From UBA6398 sp963644855 (GTDB lineage Bacteria; Bacteroidota; Bacteroidia; Bacteroidales; Bacteroidaceae), in assembly GCA_963644855.1 (NCBI GenBank), contig CAVIQL010000002.1:1-64000 (forward strand): a stretch of DNA of 64,000 nt. The letters are read 5' to 3'. The translations under genes were made by a program, and so were the position numbers. The stretch's first letter is position 1; each line of letters opens with the position of its first letter. Shown here one piece after another: positions 1 through 7,459 of this stretch. Below the pieces are notes generated by a model, which worked only from the letters and a program-made list of their open reading frames with translations, was not told where the DNA came from and did no database searches.

Positions 1-171
1 AATAACCGATATTTTTTAAATAATATCCGACCTTTTTTAAATAATATCAGACATTATTTTAACCACATTGGATATCGTAAAAACGAGGTCAAACCTAATT
101 AAAAATCCATGGCTTGAACTTTAAATTAGACGCCTTGGAATTTTCACGATATTCCATATGTTTTTTGCAAC
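1..171. repeat. 21-bp-grid array 1 (at least 8 units)
   Basis: Cores begin at 4, 25, 46, 67, 88, 109, 130 and 151, exactly 21 bp apart: three of the AAC/ATC-NGA type, then ATTGGAT, GTCAAAC, ATGGCTT, ACGCCTT and ATTCCAT. Spacers are AT-rich and often contain TTTAAA. The array probably continues beyond the window edge. It lies upstream of the DUF3332 gene. The rest of 1-366 shows no convincing gene. Confidence 0.8.
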
Positions 172-366
172 ATTGTTTCGGGCACGTTACAAATAGACCA
201 AAACAAGGAGGAAATTCCACTTTTTGTGTAAAAACTCCATTATATATACGCATGCGTGGTAGCTTTTTCTTATTTTTACCACCGCTAAGGGACGCCAAAA
301 AGATGTGCCGCCTTACAAAAAAGATTGTAACTTATTTGTCAAACAACTTATTAAAAACAAGAGTTT

Positions 367-915
367 ATGAAAATCAAACATCTTAAAGTAGCCGTTCTAC
401 TTATGGCGGCAAGCGTTGTAACATCTTCGTGCGTAGGTAGTTTCGGACTATTCAACCACCTTGCACAATGGAACAAAAAAGCCACAGGTTCTAAGTTTCT
501 CAACGAAATAATCTTCCTGCTCATCTCTCCCGCCTATGCCGTGTGCAGTGTAGTTGACGTTTTTATTCTCAACACCATTGAATTCTGGAGCGGAAACAAT
601 CCTATGGCATACAAAGCCGGCAAAACCGAAAGCATAATGGGCAAAGACGGACGCTACTACGCTCTCACCTATCTGAAAGACGGCTACCGCATCACCACTC
701 CCGATGGCGAAATCACAGAACTTATACACAATGACAAAACCGACTCGTGGAGCCAAATCAAAAACGGCGAAACCAAAGAACTTTTCCGTTTCAACGGCGA
801 CGGTAGCATAAAAGCAAACGTCAAAGGCAATATCATGGACTTCGCTCTCAACGATGAAGGCGTTTATCAGGCACGCCTTGCTACACAAGACGGATATTTC
901 TTTGCCGCAAGATAA
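367..915 (+). CDS. DUF3332 family lipoprotein
   Basis: A 182-residue protein with a lipoprotein signal: Lys-rich start, hydrophobic stretch, then Ser-Ser-Cys with Cys22 as the likely lipidated residue. The first third contains the conserved pattern of DUF3332 proteins: an FLNEIIFL stretch, a hydrophobic VCSVVDVFILNTIEFWSG segment that could be a second membrane helix, then a soluble domain rich in charged turns. Family function is unknown. It is probably anchored in the envelope. The ATG at 367 gives a complete signal peptide. No canonical TAxxTTTG box was found close upstream, only array 1. A GC-rich hairpin follows the stop codon. Family assignment is by recognition of the sequence pattern. 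Confidence 0.8.
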   Translation: MKIKHLKVAVLLMAASVVTSSCVGSFGLFNHLAQWNKKATGSKFLNEIIFLLISPAYAVCSVVDVFILNTIEFWSGNNPMAYKAGKTESIMGKDGRYYALTYLKDGYRITTPDGEITELIHNDKTDSWSQIKNGETKELFRFNGDGSIKANVKGNIMDFALNDEGVYQARLATQDGYFFAAR

Positions 916-954
916 ACATAGGCAAAACAACAACCAATCCAAAACATAAACTTT

Positions 955-1003
955 CCCGCTTGCCGCAAACGCCATAGGGCGGCGGCAGGCGGGATTGCTT
1001 TTA
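955..1003 (+). terminator. Rho-independent terminator after DUF3332 gene
   Basis: A 12-bp GC-rich stem (955-966 paired with 982-993, one mismatch) is followed by a short T-rich stretch. It separates the DUF3332 gene from the next gene, which starts at 1007. Confidence 0.65.
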
Positions 1004-1006
1004 TAA

Positions 1007-1453
1007 ATGAACCAAAAGCCACACACCGAAGAATACGACCTGTTTTCATCGTTTTGGAAAAGCGAGGAAAACAAACCACAAAGCACCGCCGATTTCGAAG
1101 ATGCCGACGCCGTTTTGGCAAAACTAAGGAAATCGCAATTTCGCAGCCGTTTCTATCTCTACAAAACGGAGCGCGAATACGTAATGTCAAAAGGAATCGA
1201 AACCATAAGGCAACACGCCGCCCAAATCATACGACAACGTCTCGCGCCCGCACATATTTCGAACGACGGAAAACAGACACCGATGCGCCACGGAGCGCAC
1301 CCCGTTTTTCTGGCACAGCACGCCACAGCATGTTGCTGCCGCCAATGTTTTCAGAAGTGGCACGGAATTCCCGCAGGACGCGAACTCACAGCAGCAGAAC
1401 AAGACTTCGCCGTAAATATAATAATGGCATGGATAACAAAACAGCTGGAATAA
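1007..1453 (+). CDS. DUF4186 family protein
   Basis: A 148-residue soluble protein without signal peptide. It matches the DUF4186 pattern: a KGIETIRQHA segment, RLAP, NDGKQTPMRHGAHPVF, an AQHATACCCRQC cluster with closely spaced His and Cys residues, and KWHGIP. The His/Cys cluster suggests metal binding, but the function of the family is not known to me. The start ATG follows the terminator at 955-1003 by a few bases. The gene overlaps the next one by 25 bp in another frame, so the two are probably translationally coupled. Confidence 0.8.
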   Translation: MNQKPHTEEYDLFSSFWKSEENKPQSTADFEDADAVLAKLRKSQFRSRFYLYKTEREYVMSKGIETIRQHAAQIIRQRLAPAHISNDGKQTPMRHGAHPVFLAQHATACCCRQCFQKWHGIPAGRELTAAEQDFAVNIIMAWITKQLE

Positions 1454-2796
1454 AAAACATTTTGCTTTGCATCGCAATTCTCCTGCTGTGTGTTTGTAAT
1501 GCCAAGGCACAATATTCAAACGCCCAAGCACATCACGCAGACACCACGGTGCAACGCACAAACAACGAAGCGCAATGCGTAGACAGCAAAGCCCCCCGCC
1601 GCAATGCAATGCCGCATATTGGCGCTGCCATCTCGTTTGCTCCCGTCAAAGCCCTTGCAACCGATGAATACCAGCGCTTGTGGCTGAAAGGCAAGCAGGC
1701 TTATTCGCTCAACATCGAAATGCTTTATTCCGCATTGCCCACAGACAGCAACGAATATGCCGAAGATTATAATTTTCCCGAGTTTGCACTGGGACTACAA
1801 TACGACTTCGACCACGGGATAACCATGCATCGTTCGCCCAATCCCGCTTGGGGAATGGCAGAAATGGTAGATTATACTTCGCGCATGGGAAACATTCTCA
1901 CCCTCTACGGTTCGTTTTTGCGTCCTGTGGTTCGCCGTGAAAAATGGGACGCAGGCTATGCTCTCGGAATGGGACTTGGATACACCCGCACCAAATATAA
2001 TCCACACAACAACGTGGACAACGAAATGATAGGTTCGAGATGGTTGGTTTACTTTACGGCATCAATTTACGCCACATGGCATTTTGCACACAACTTTGGG
2101 CTTCGCGGCGGAATGAAGTTCTTTCACCACAGCAACGGAGCGCTCAACCGCCCAAACAAAGGGGCTAACATGATAGGACCATACCTTGGCGTGGTTTACG
2201 AACCCTATCACGAAACATTGGCAAGGCGCAGCAAATCGCCACATCGGGATTTCCGCAAATATATATATACAAACTTTACAGCGGGCATAGGAGGAAAAAC
2301 GCTCAACGAGGATTGGAAAAAAACGCAACACCATACTGCGCCGGGCGAACCACGGTATCGCACAGGACGTTTCCGCTTATACGCCGCCTACTCTCTGCAA
2401 ACCGACGTAATGTTTCGCTACGCCCGACGTTGGGCAACGGGTATTGGATTTGATATGTTCTATGCCACCTATGCCAAACGCGTGGAAGAAATCGACAAAG
2501 CCGACGGACTGAATCTAAAACACAACAATCTTTCCTACGGAATAGCTTTGAAGCACGAAGTGTTTTACAAAAAACTTTCGGCAAGCATGGAAATCGGTCG
2601 CTATCTCTATCGTCATCTCGGCAAAGACGATGATGTAACGAGAAAAGAGTTCCCTTTTTACGAGCGAATAGGATTGCGTTACAGTTTTCCGAAGCTCGGA
2701 GGAATGCAAATAGGTTTGAATGTAAAAGCACACAAGTTCAAAGCCGATTTTTCTGAATTTACGATAGGCCTTCCAATTGTCTTGAAAAAGTTCTAA
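1429..2796 (+). CDS. PagL-like outer membrane protein (acyloxyacyl hydrolase family)
   Basis: A 455-residue protein with an N-terminal signal peptide (hydrophobic ILLCIAILLLCVC, then AKAQ). The body is rich in alternating aromatic and polar residues, as in outer membrane beta-barrels. Residues 231-236 read FFHHSN; His233 and Ser235 fit the His-x-Ser motif of PagL-type lipid A deacylases. A GPYLG segment follows. The family usually removes a 3-O-linked acyl chain from lipid A. The length exceeds PagL proper and fits the larger Bacteroidales homologues. I chose the ATG at 1429, inside the end of the preceding gene, because it starts directly at the signal peptide; upstream residues in this frame are a shadow. 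Substrate is inferred. Confidence 0.72.
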   Translation: MDNKTAGIKNILLCIAILLLCVCNAKAQYSNAQAHHADTTVQRTNNEAQCVDSKAPRRNAMPHIGAAISFAPVKALATDEYQRLWLKGKQAYSLNIEMLYSALPTDSNEYAEDYNFPEFALGLQYDFDHGITMHRSPNPAWGMAEMVDYTSRMGNILTLYGSFLRPVVRREKWDAGYALGMGLGYTRTKYNPHNNVDNEMIGSRWLVYFTASIYATWHFAHNFGLRGGMKFFHHSNGALNRPNKGANMIGPYLGVVYEPYHETLARRSKSPHRDFRKYIYTNFTAGIGGKTLNEDWKKTQHHTAPGEPRYRTGRFRLYAAYSLQTDVMFRYARRWATGIGFDMFYATYAKRVEEIDKADGLNLKHNNLSYGIALKHEVFYKKLSASMEIGRYLYRHLGKDDDVTRKEFPFYERIGLRYSFPKLGGMQIGLNVKAHKFKADFSEFTIGLPIVLKKF

Positions 2797-2815
2797 ACAA
2801 GGCGCGAAAAACCAC

Positions 2816-3030
2816 AAGGCATCTTGTAAAACTCCCCGCAACTAATTTAAATTAGATGCGGCGGAATTAAAATTACATCGGACCTCGTTTTTACGATATA
2901 CCGACACAATCTTTTTAAATCCACCCACTATTTTTCGAAAAGCAATGTCCCACGCTCAAAACAGCATATACCTTTCGCAATAAGCCATTTAGCCCAAACG
3001 CCATGCGGAAGCGAAAATATTTTTTGCCGA
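2816..3030. repeat. 21-bp-grid array 2
   Basis: AAGGCAT at 2816 is followed, after a 2-bp slip, by cores at 2856 (ATGCGGC), 2877 (ATCGGAC), 2898 (ATACCGA), 2919, 2940, 2961, 2982 (AAGCCAT) and 3003 (ATGCGGA), all 21 bp apart. The later units are degenerate but keep the phase. The array fills the gap between the PagL-like gene and the tRNA promoter. Confidence 0.7.
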
Positions 3031-3056
3031 AAAACCGAAAATTTTGCCCGAAAAAC

Positions 3057-3087
3057 TTGCACGTTTCAAAAAAACTCCCTACTTTTG
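3057..3087 (+). promoter_or_regulatory. tRNA operon promoter, Bacteroidetes type
   Basis: TACTTTTG at 3080-3087 matches the -7 consensus TAxxTTTG. A TTG at 3057-3059, 20 bp upstream, fits the -33 element. The first tRNA begins 32 bp downstream. Confidence 0.7.
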
Positions 3088-3119
3088 CACTCGCAATTCG
3101 GAACTAATCCGATATACAT

Positions 3120-3192
3120 CGCGGAGTGGAGCAGTTGGTAGCTCGCCAGGCTCATAACCTGGAGGTCGCTCGTTCGAGTCGGGTCTCCGCCA
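3120..3192 (+). tRNA. Initiator tRNA-Met (anticodon CAT)
   Basis: A cloverleaf of 73 nt. The anticodon loop reads CTCATAA. Initiator features are an unpaired first position (C1 opposite C72, where most bacteria have C1-A72) and the purine-pyrimidine pair A11-T24 in the D stem. The anticodon stem has only two of the three usual initiator G-C pairs: position 29-41 is A-T. CCA is not encoded; the 3' flank reads CTA. It is co-transcribed with tRNA-Asp. Confidence 0.88.
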
Positions 3193-3215
3193 CTACGCAA
3201 AAGCGAAAACAAATT

Positions 3216-3289
3216 GGTGCGTTAGTTCAGTTGGTTAGAATACATGCCTGTCACGCATGGGGTCACGAGTTCGAGTCTCGTACGCACCG
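3216..3289 (+). tRNA. tRNA-Asp (anticodon GTC)
   Basis: A 74-nt cloverleaf. The acceptor stem GGTGCGT pairs with ACGCACC, with discriminator G73 as expected for Asp. The anticodon stem is CATGC/GCATG with loop CTGTCAC. CCA is not encoded. It lies 23 bp after the initiator tRNA and just before a terminator. Confidence 0.93.
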
Positions 3290-3290
3290 C

Positions 3291-3328
3291 AATCATCACA
3301 ACATATCGTTGTGATGATTTTGTTTTTA
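3291..3328 (+). terminator. Terminator of the tRNA pair
   Basis: A perfect 12-bp stem (AATCATCACAAC with GTTGTGATGATT, 5-nt loop) is followed by a T-rich tail. Confidence 0.85.
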
Positions 3329-3402
3329 TACCCCCAACATCTTATTCTCTTACTCCCCTACCGCAAACATTTTACACCACAAGCCCCGGCATTCACACCA
3401 CA

Positions 3403-3446
3403 ACAAAAAAAACAGACTGTATGCCGCAAACGCAACACACAGTCTG
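3403..3446 (-). terminator. Terminator of the asnB-dapF-dapL operon
   Basis: Arms CAGACTGT (3413-3420) and ACAGTCTG (3439-3446) form a stem. On the minus strand the stem is followed by a run of eight T. It sits 25 bp after the dapL stop codon. Confidence 0.8.
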
Positions 3447-3470
3447 AAACAATATGAAAAATTTGCTATG

Positions 3471-4688
3471 TCAAAGCATTGACTTAATGCGCTCCATCGC
3501 TTCTTTGGCGTCATCATGACTGCCGAAAGCCGTTAAACGAATGAATCCTTCGCCACTTGGTCCGAATCCCACGCCGGGAGTTGTAACCAATGCCGCATTG
3601 TTAAGCAATTTGTCGAAGAACGACCACGACGTTTCGCCCTCCGGAATCTTCACCCACAAATACGGCGAATTTACACCGCCGTAAACAGTAAGCCCGAAAG
3701 CCTCGAGCGAACTCTTCATAAGCGTAGCATTCTCGTGATAGAAGTTAATGTTTGCCTCAATCTCTGCCCTGCCCTGCTCTGTATAGATAGCCTCCGCACC
3801 ACGCTGCGACACATACGACGCACCATTGAACTTAGTGGTTTGTCTGCGCCTCCACATTTGATTAAGAGACAACTCCTCGCCATCGGTATTTACCACAAGA
3901 TTTTTTGGAACTACCGTATAGCCAAGACGCACACCTGTAAAACCAGCAGTCTTAGAAAAACTACGAAACTCTATTGCACAATTTTTCGCACCCTCAATCT
4001 CGTAAATCGAGCGCGGCGTATCGTCGGTAATAAACGCCTCGTAAGCTGCATCAAACAGTATAAGCGAATTATTTGCCAAGGCATAATTCACCCACGCCGT
4101 GAGTTGCATCTTTGTAAGAACGGTTCCCGTAGGATTATTCGGGTAGCACAGATAAATAAGATCAAGCGTGCGATCAGGAATCTCGGGCGAAAAACCATTT
4201 GCTTCCACGCATGGCAATGTTACAATATTATTGGAATTACCAAAAGCCTTACCGGCGTGTCCACTCATGACATTGCTGTCCATATACACGGGATACACCG
4301 GGTCGGTAAGCCCTATCACATTGTTTTCGCCAAAGAGATCCGTAATGTTACCCGTATCACTTTTTGCACCGTCGCTCACAAAAATTTCGTCGGGCGCAAT
4401 GTCGAGCCCGCGTTTCCTATAATCAAAATCCGCAATCTTGTCGCGCAAAAAGCTATAACCCTGTTCTGGACCATAGCCATGGAAAGTTTCTGCCGAAGAT
4501 TCGTCGTCCACCGCCCGATGCATGGCCTTAACCACCTCGGGAACAAGAGGACGAGTAACATCTCCGATACCCAAACTAATAACATGCTTTTCAGGATTTG
4601 CTTCCTTGTATTGTGCCACTCTGCGAGCAATCTCCGCAAAAAGATAATTCTGCGAAAGCTGAGTAAAATTCGTGTTTATGCTAATCAT
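3471..4688 (-). CDS. dapL: LL-diaminopimelate aminotransferase
   Basis: A 405-residue PLP-dependent class I/II aminotransferase. It converts tetrahydrodipicolinate and glutamate directly to LL-diaminopimelate, bypassing the succinylase or acetylase steps of lysine and peptidoglycan precursor synthesis. Visible motifs are the N-terminal NYLFAEIARRV, SLGIGDVTRP, HGYGPEQGY, CYPNNPTGT and SFSKTAGFTGVRLGY, with Lys246 as the PLP lysine. I chose the ATG at 4688, 17 nt after the dapF stop; an upstream in-frame TTG would add seven residues with no family support. It is the last gene of the asnB-dapF-dapL operon, where dapF epimerises its product. Confidence 0.95.
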   Translation of the reverse strand: MISINTNFTQLSQNYLFAEIARRVAQYKEANPEKHVISLGIGDVTRPLVPEVVKAMHRAVDDESSAETFHGYGPEQGYSFLRDKIADFDYRKRGLDIAPDEIFVSDGAKSDTGNITDLFGENNVIGLTDPVYPVYMDSNVMSGHAGKAFGNSNNIVTLPCVEANGFSPEIPDRTLDLIYLCYPNNPTGTVLTKMQLTAWVNYALANNSLILFDAAYEAFITDDTPRSIYEIEGAKNCAIEFRSFSKTAGFTGVRLGYTVVPKNLVVNTDGEELSLNQMWRRRQTTKFNGASYVSQRGAEAIYTEQGRAEIEANINFYHENATLMKSSLEAFGLTVYGGVNSPYLWVKIPEGETSWSFFDKLLNNAALVTTPGVGFGPSGEGFIRLTAFGSHDDAKEAMERIKSML

Positions 4689-4705
4689 TCTGTGTCGTTT
4701 TGTTT

Positions 4706-5536
4706 TCAAATCTCAATATGCCCCTCAAATACGGTTTCTGCCGGACCCGTCATCAGAATATTCCCTTCTGCCGTGGTTTCTATTTCGAGCGTTCCGCCGT
4801 CAAGAATAATCGAAGTGCGTCCCTGAGTGAGTTTGTTGGCTTCTGCCGCAACATAGGTGGCACATGCTCCTGTTCCGCACGCCATTGTTATACCCGAGCC
4901 GCGTTCCCATACGCGCATTCTTATATTTCCGGGCGACAACACTTGGGCAAATTCCACATTGGTACGGTCTTTAAACCATTCATGACGCTCAAAAAGCGGA
5001 CCAACTCCTGCGATATCAAAACTCTCTGCGTTTTCTACAAAAAACACAAGGTGTGGATTTCCCATAGAAACCGCAGTTCCGTTCATTGTAACGCTTCCTG
5101 CCGTAATTGGGAGATTAATAAACGGTACGGTGTCGTTTCCAAGCGAAAGTATTTGGGATTTCCCCATGTCAACACTCACCGTTTTCACTTTTCCATCGGT
5201 TACGTGCAGGTTTAGAATCTTTATTCCCGAGCGCGTTTCCAATGTTACGCATTTTTTGTCAGTAAGTTTTTTGTCGTAAACGTATTTTCCCACGCACCGG
5301 CTGCCATTTCCGCACATCATTGCCTCACTTCCGTCGGCGTTGAATATTCGCATTTTGAAATCCGCCTTATCTGAGCGGCTTATTAATATGAGTCCGTCGC
5401 TGCCTATTCCCGTATGGAATTTACTTAACCTCACGGAAAGTTGTTCGGGATTGTCAATAGGGAAACGATCTGTATCAACGTAGATATAATCATTGCCCGC
5501 GCCGTGCATTTTAGTAAACTCTATCGTTCTTCCCAT
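4706..5536 (-). CDS. dapF: Diaminopimelate epimerase
   Basis: A 276-residue cytoplasmic enzyme converting LL- to meso-diaminopimelate. The two catalytic cysteines are visible: Cys75 in MMCGNGSRC and Cys220 in GITMACGTGAC. The N-terminal HGAGNDYIY motif is typical, as is the length. The ATG at 5536 lies 7 nt after the asnB stop and gives the family N-terminus (FTKMHGAGND); an in-frame ATG at 5563 inside asnB would add nine residues and is less likely. dapL follows immediately and supplies the substrate. Confidence 0.95.
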   Translation of the reverse strand: MGRTIEFTKMHGAGNDYIYVDTDRFPIDNPEQLSVRLSKFHTGIGSDGLILISRSDKADFKMRIFNADGSEAMMCGNGSRCVGKYVYDKKLTDKKCVTLETRSGIKILNLHVTDGKVKTVSVDMGKSQILSLGNDTVPFINLPITAGSVTMNGTAVSMGNPHLVFFVENAESFDIAGVGPLFERHEWFKDRTNVEFAQVLSPGNIRMRVWERGSGITMACGTGACATYVAAEANKLTQGRTSIILDGGTLEIETTAEGNILMTGPAETVFEGHIEI

Positions 5537-5543
5537 AGTTCTT

Positions 5544-7205
5544 TCAGGCGTCGATATGCACATCTTTCACCGCACGTCCCGAGGGTTCGTTCTGATTTTT
5601 GAACGAGGCGTCCCATGCAAGGGCTTCGGCGGTAGAACAAGCCACACTGGGAACGCTTGGAACCGATTTGGCTGCACTTTCACTGGGGAAATGGCTTTCG
5701 AATATAGTGCGATAGTAATATTCCTCCTTATTACGTGGCGGATTTATTGGGAAACGTTCTGCCGCATGTGCCATTTCTTCGTCCGACACAGCTGCCGTGG
5801 TGATTTCTCTAAGGGTATCAATCCAATTATATCCCACACCGTCGCTAAACTGTTCCTTTTGTCTCCAAGCCACAGCCTCCGGCAAAATATCGGAAAAGGC
5901 TTCGCGCACGATTTTCTTCTCTATTGTATTTCCCGGACACATTTTTGCTTCGGGATTAAGCGTCATTGCTACATCGAGGAAGTCTTTGTCGAGGAAAGGC
6001 ACGCGACCTTCTACGCCCCAAGCCGAAAGACTTTTGTTTGCTCTCAGGCAATCGTAGAGATGAAGTTTGCTTAGTTTGCGAATTGTTTCCTCATGAAAAG
6101 CTTTGGCATCGGGTGCTTTGTGGAAATAAAGGTATCCACCGAAAACTTCATCGGCTCCCTCGCCGCTAAGCACCATTTTTATTCCCATGCTCTTTATTAC
6201 TCGCGCGAGCAGATACATTGGAGTTGATGCGCGAACGGTTGTTACGTCGTAGGTTTCTATATGATAGATTACGTCGGATATAGCATCAAGTCCTTCTTGT
6301 ATAGTATAGTTTATTTCATGATGTACGGTGCCGATATAGTCTGCCACAAGTTTCGCTTTTGCAAGGTCGGGCGCGCCTTTAAGTCCTATTGCAAACGAAT
6401 GGAGTTGCGGCCACCATGCGGCTGTTTTGCCACTTTCTTCCACGCGTTTCGCAGCAAATTTCTTTGCCACGGCTGATATTACGGAACTATCAAGACCTCC
6501 GCTCAAAAGCACACCATAGGGCACGTCGCTCATAAGTTGGCGTTTCACGGCGTCTTCGAGCGATTCGCGCAATTTCTCAACCGAAGCATCGTTGTCCTTT
6601 ACGTTTTCATACGAAGTCCAGTCGCGGTTGTACCATTTATGGAATTTGCCGTCGCGAGAATCGTAATAATGTCCCGGCGGGAAGGTTTGATATTCGTCGC
6701 AAAAGCCTTCGAGAGATTTCAGTTCCGAGCCAAAATATATTTTTCCGTCTTTATCGCTGCCTATATATAATGGTATGATTCCGATATGGTCTCTTCCTAT
6801 CATGAAGCAGTTTTTCTCTTCGTCATAGAGCACAAAAGCAAAAATTCCGTTTATATCTTCGAGGAAATCCATGCCTTTTTCGCGATACAGTGGCAATATC
6901 ACTTCGCAGTCAGACCCAGTTTGGAAATCGTATTTCCCTTTATATTTTTCACGAATGTCCTTGTGGTTGTAGATTTCGCCGTTCACCGCCAAAACTTGTT
7001 TGCCATCGGGCGCAAACAACGGCTGCTTGCCCGATTGCGGATCGACAATCGACAATCTTTCATGGGCAAGAATTGCTGTCTTGCCGCAATATATACCCGA
7101 CCAGTCGGGACCACGGTGGCGCAGTCTCGACGACATTTTCAAAACTTTCGAGCGAAGAGCCTTATCATGCCCGTCGCAATTCAATATACCAGAAATTCCA
7201 CACAT
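5544..7205 (-). CDS. asnB: Asparagine synthetase B, glutamine-hydrolysing
   Basis: A 553-residue two-domain enzyme. Cys2 is exposed after Met removal and is the glutaminase nucleophile (MCGISGI); RLRHRGPD, HERLSIVDP and NGEIYNH are the other N-terminal signatures. The PP-loop SGGLDSSV lies near residue 235 in the ATP-binding synthetase domain. Length and sequence pattern match the E. coli AsnB type, which makes asparagine from aspartate, ATP and glutamine. It heads an operon with dapF and dapL, so all three enzymes draw on aspartate-derived metabolites. Some AsnB homologues amidate meso-diaminopimelate; the E. coli-like architecture argues for ordinary asparagine synthesis here. Confidence 0.93.
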   Translation of the reverse strand: MCGISGILNCDGHDKALRSKVLKMSSRLRHRGPDWSGIYCGKTAILAHERLSIVDPQSGKQPLFAPDGKQVLAVNGEIYNHKDIREKYKGKYDFQTGSDCEVILPLYREKGMDFLEDINGIFAFVLYDEEKNCFMIGRDHIGIIPLYIGSDKDGKIYFGSELKSLEGFCDEYQTFPPGHYYDSRDGKFHKWYNRDWTSYENVKDNDASVEKLRESLEDAVKRQLMSDVPYGVLLSGGLDSSVISAVAKKFAAKRVEESGKTAAWWPQLHSFAIGLKGAPDLAKAKLVADYIGTVHHEINYTIQEGLDAISDVIYHIETYDVTTVRASTPMYLLARVIKSMGIKMVLSGEGADEVFGGYLYFHKAPDAKAFHEETIRKLSKLHLYDCLRANKSLSAWGVEGRVPFLDKDFLDVAMTLNPEAKMCPGNTIEKKIVREAFSDILPEAVAWRQKEQFSDGVGYNWIDTLREITTAAVSDEEMAHAAERFPINPPRNKEEYYYRTIFESHFPSESAAKSVPSVPSVACSTAEALAWDASFKNQNEPSGRAVKDVHIDA

Positions 7206-7270
7206 TGTGTCTGCATTATATTTTTCGTTGCGCCAAGGATTTTCCGTGGCGGCTTCTTTACTTTATGTCG

Positions 7271-7278
7271 CAAAAATA
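7271..7278 (-). promoter_or_regulatory. Candidate asnB -7 box
   Basis: On the minus strand the sequence reads TATTTTTG, matching TAxxTTTG, about 65 nt before the asnB ATG. No good -33 element was seen at the usual distance. Confidence 0.45.
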
Positions 7279-7402
7279 CGAATAAACTTTACAAGTTGTT
7301 TGTTTTTTGCCTACAAAGTTTGCTTTTTTGTATTTTATTTACAAAATCACCATCTTTACCTTATATTATTGCGCCTTTTGCAAACATACGCTTCAATATA
7401 GC

Positions 7403-7438
7403 CAAGGCAGGAATTGCTTCTGTGCATTTCCTGCCTTG
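7403..7438 (-). terminator. Hairpin after GH30 gene
   Basis: An 11-bp perfect stem (CAAGGCAGGAA with TTCCTGCCTTG) lies 22 bp downstream of the GH30 stop. There is no strong T run on the minus strand, so it may be a weak terminator or an RNA-stabilising hairpin. Confidence 0.5.
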
Positions 7439-7459
7439 ATTATGCCGATTTGTTGTGAG

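Noticed and set aside
448..1086. A 212-codon minus-strand frame over the DUF3332 and DUF4186 genes
   Set aside because: It crosses two recognisable genes and a terminator; composition is that of a shadow frame.
1054..1428. Extended N-terminus of the PagL-like protein
   Set aside because: The extra 125 residues overlap DUF4186 out of frame and precede a clear signal peptide, so the start at 1429 is better.
3735..4826. A 363-codon plus-strand frame opposite dapL
   Set aside because: It is the mirror of the dapL coding strand; its translation has no domain pattern, while dapL motifs are unambiguous.
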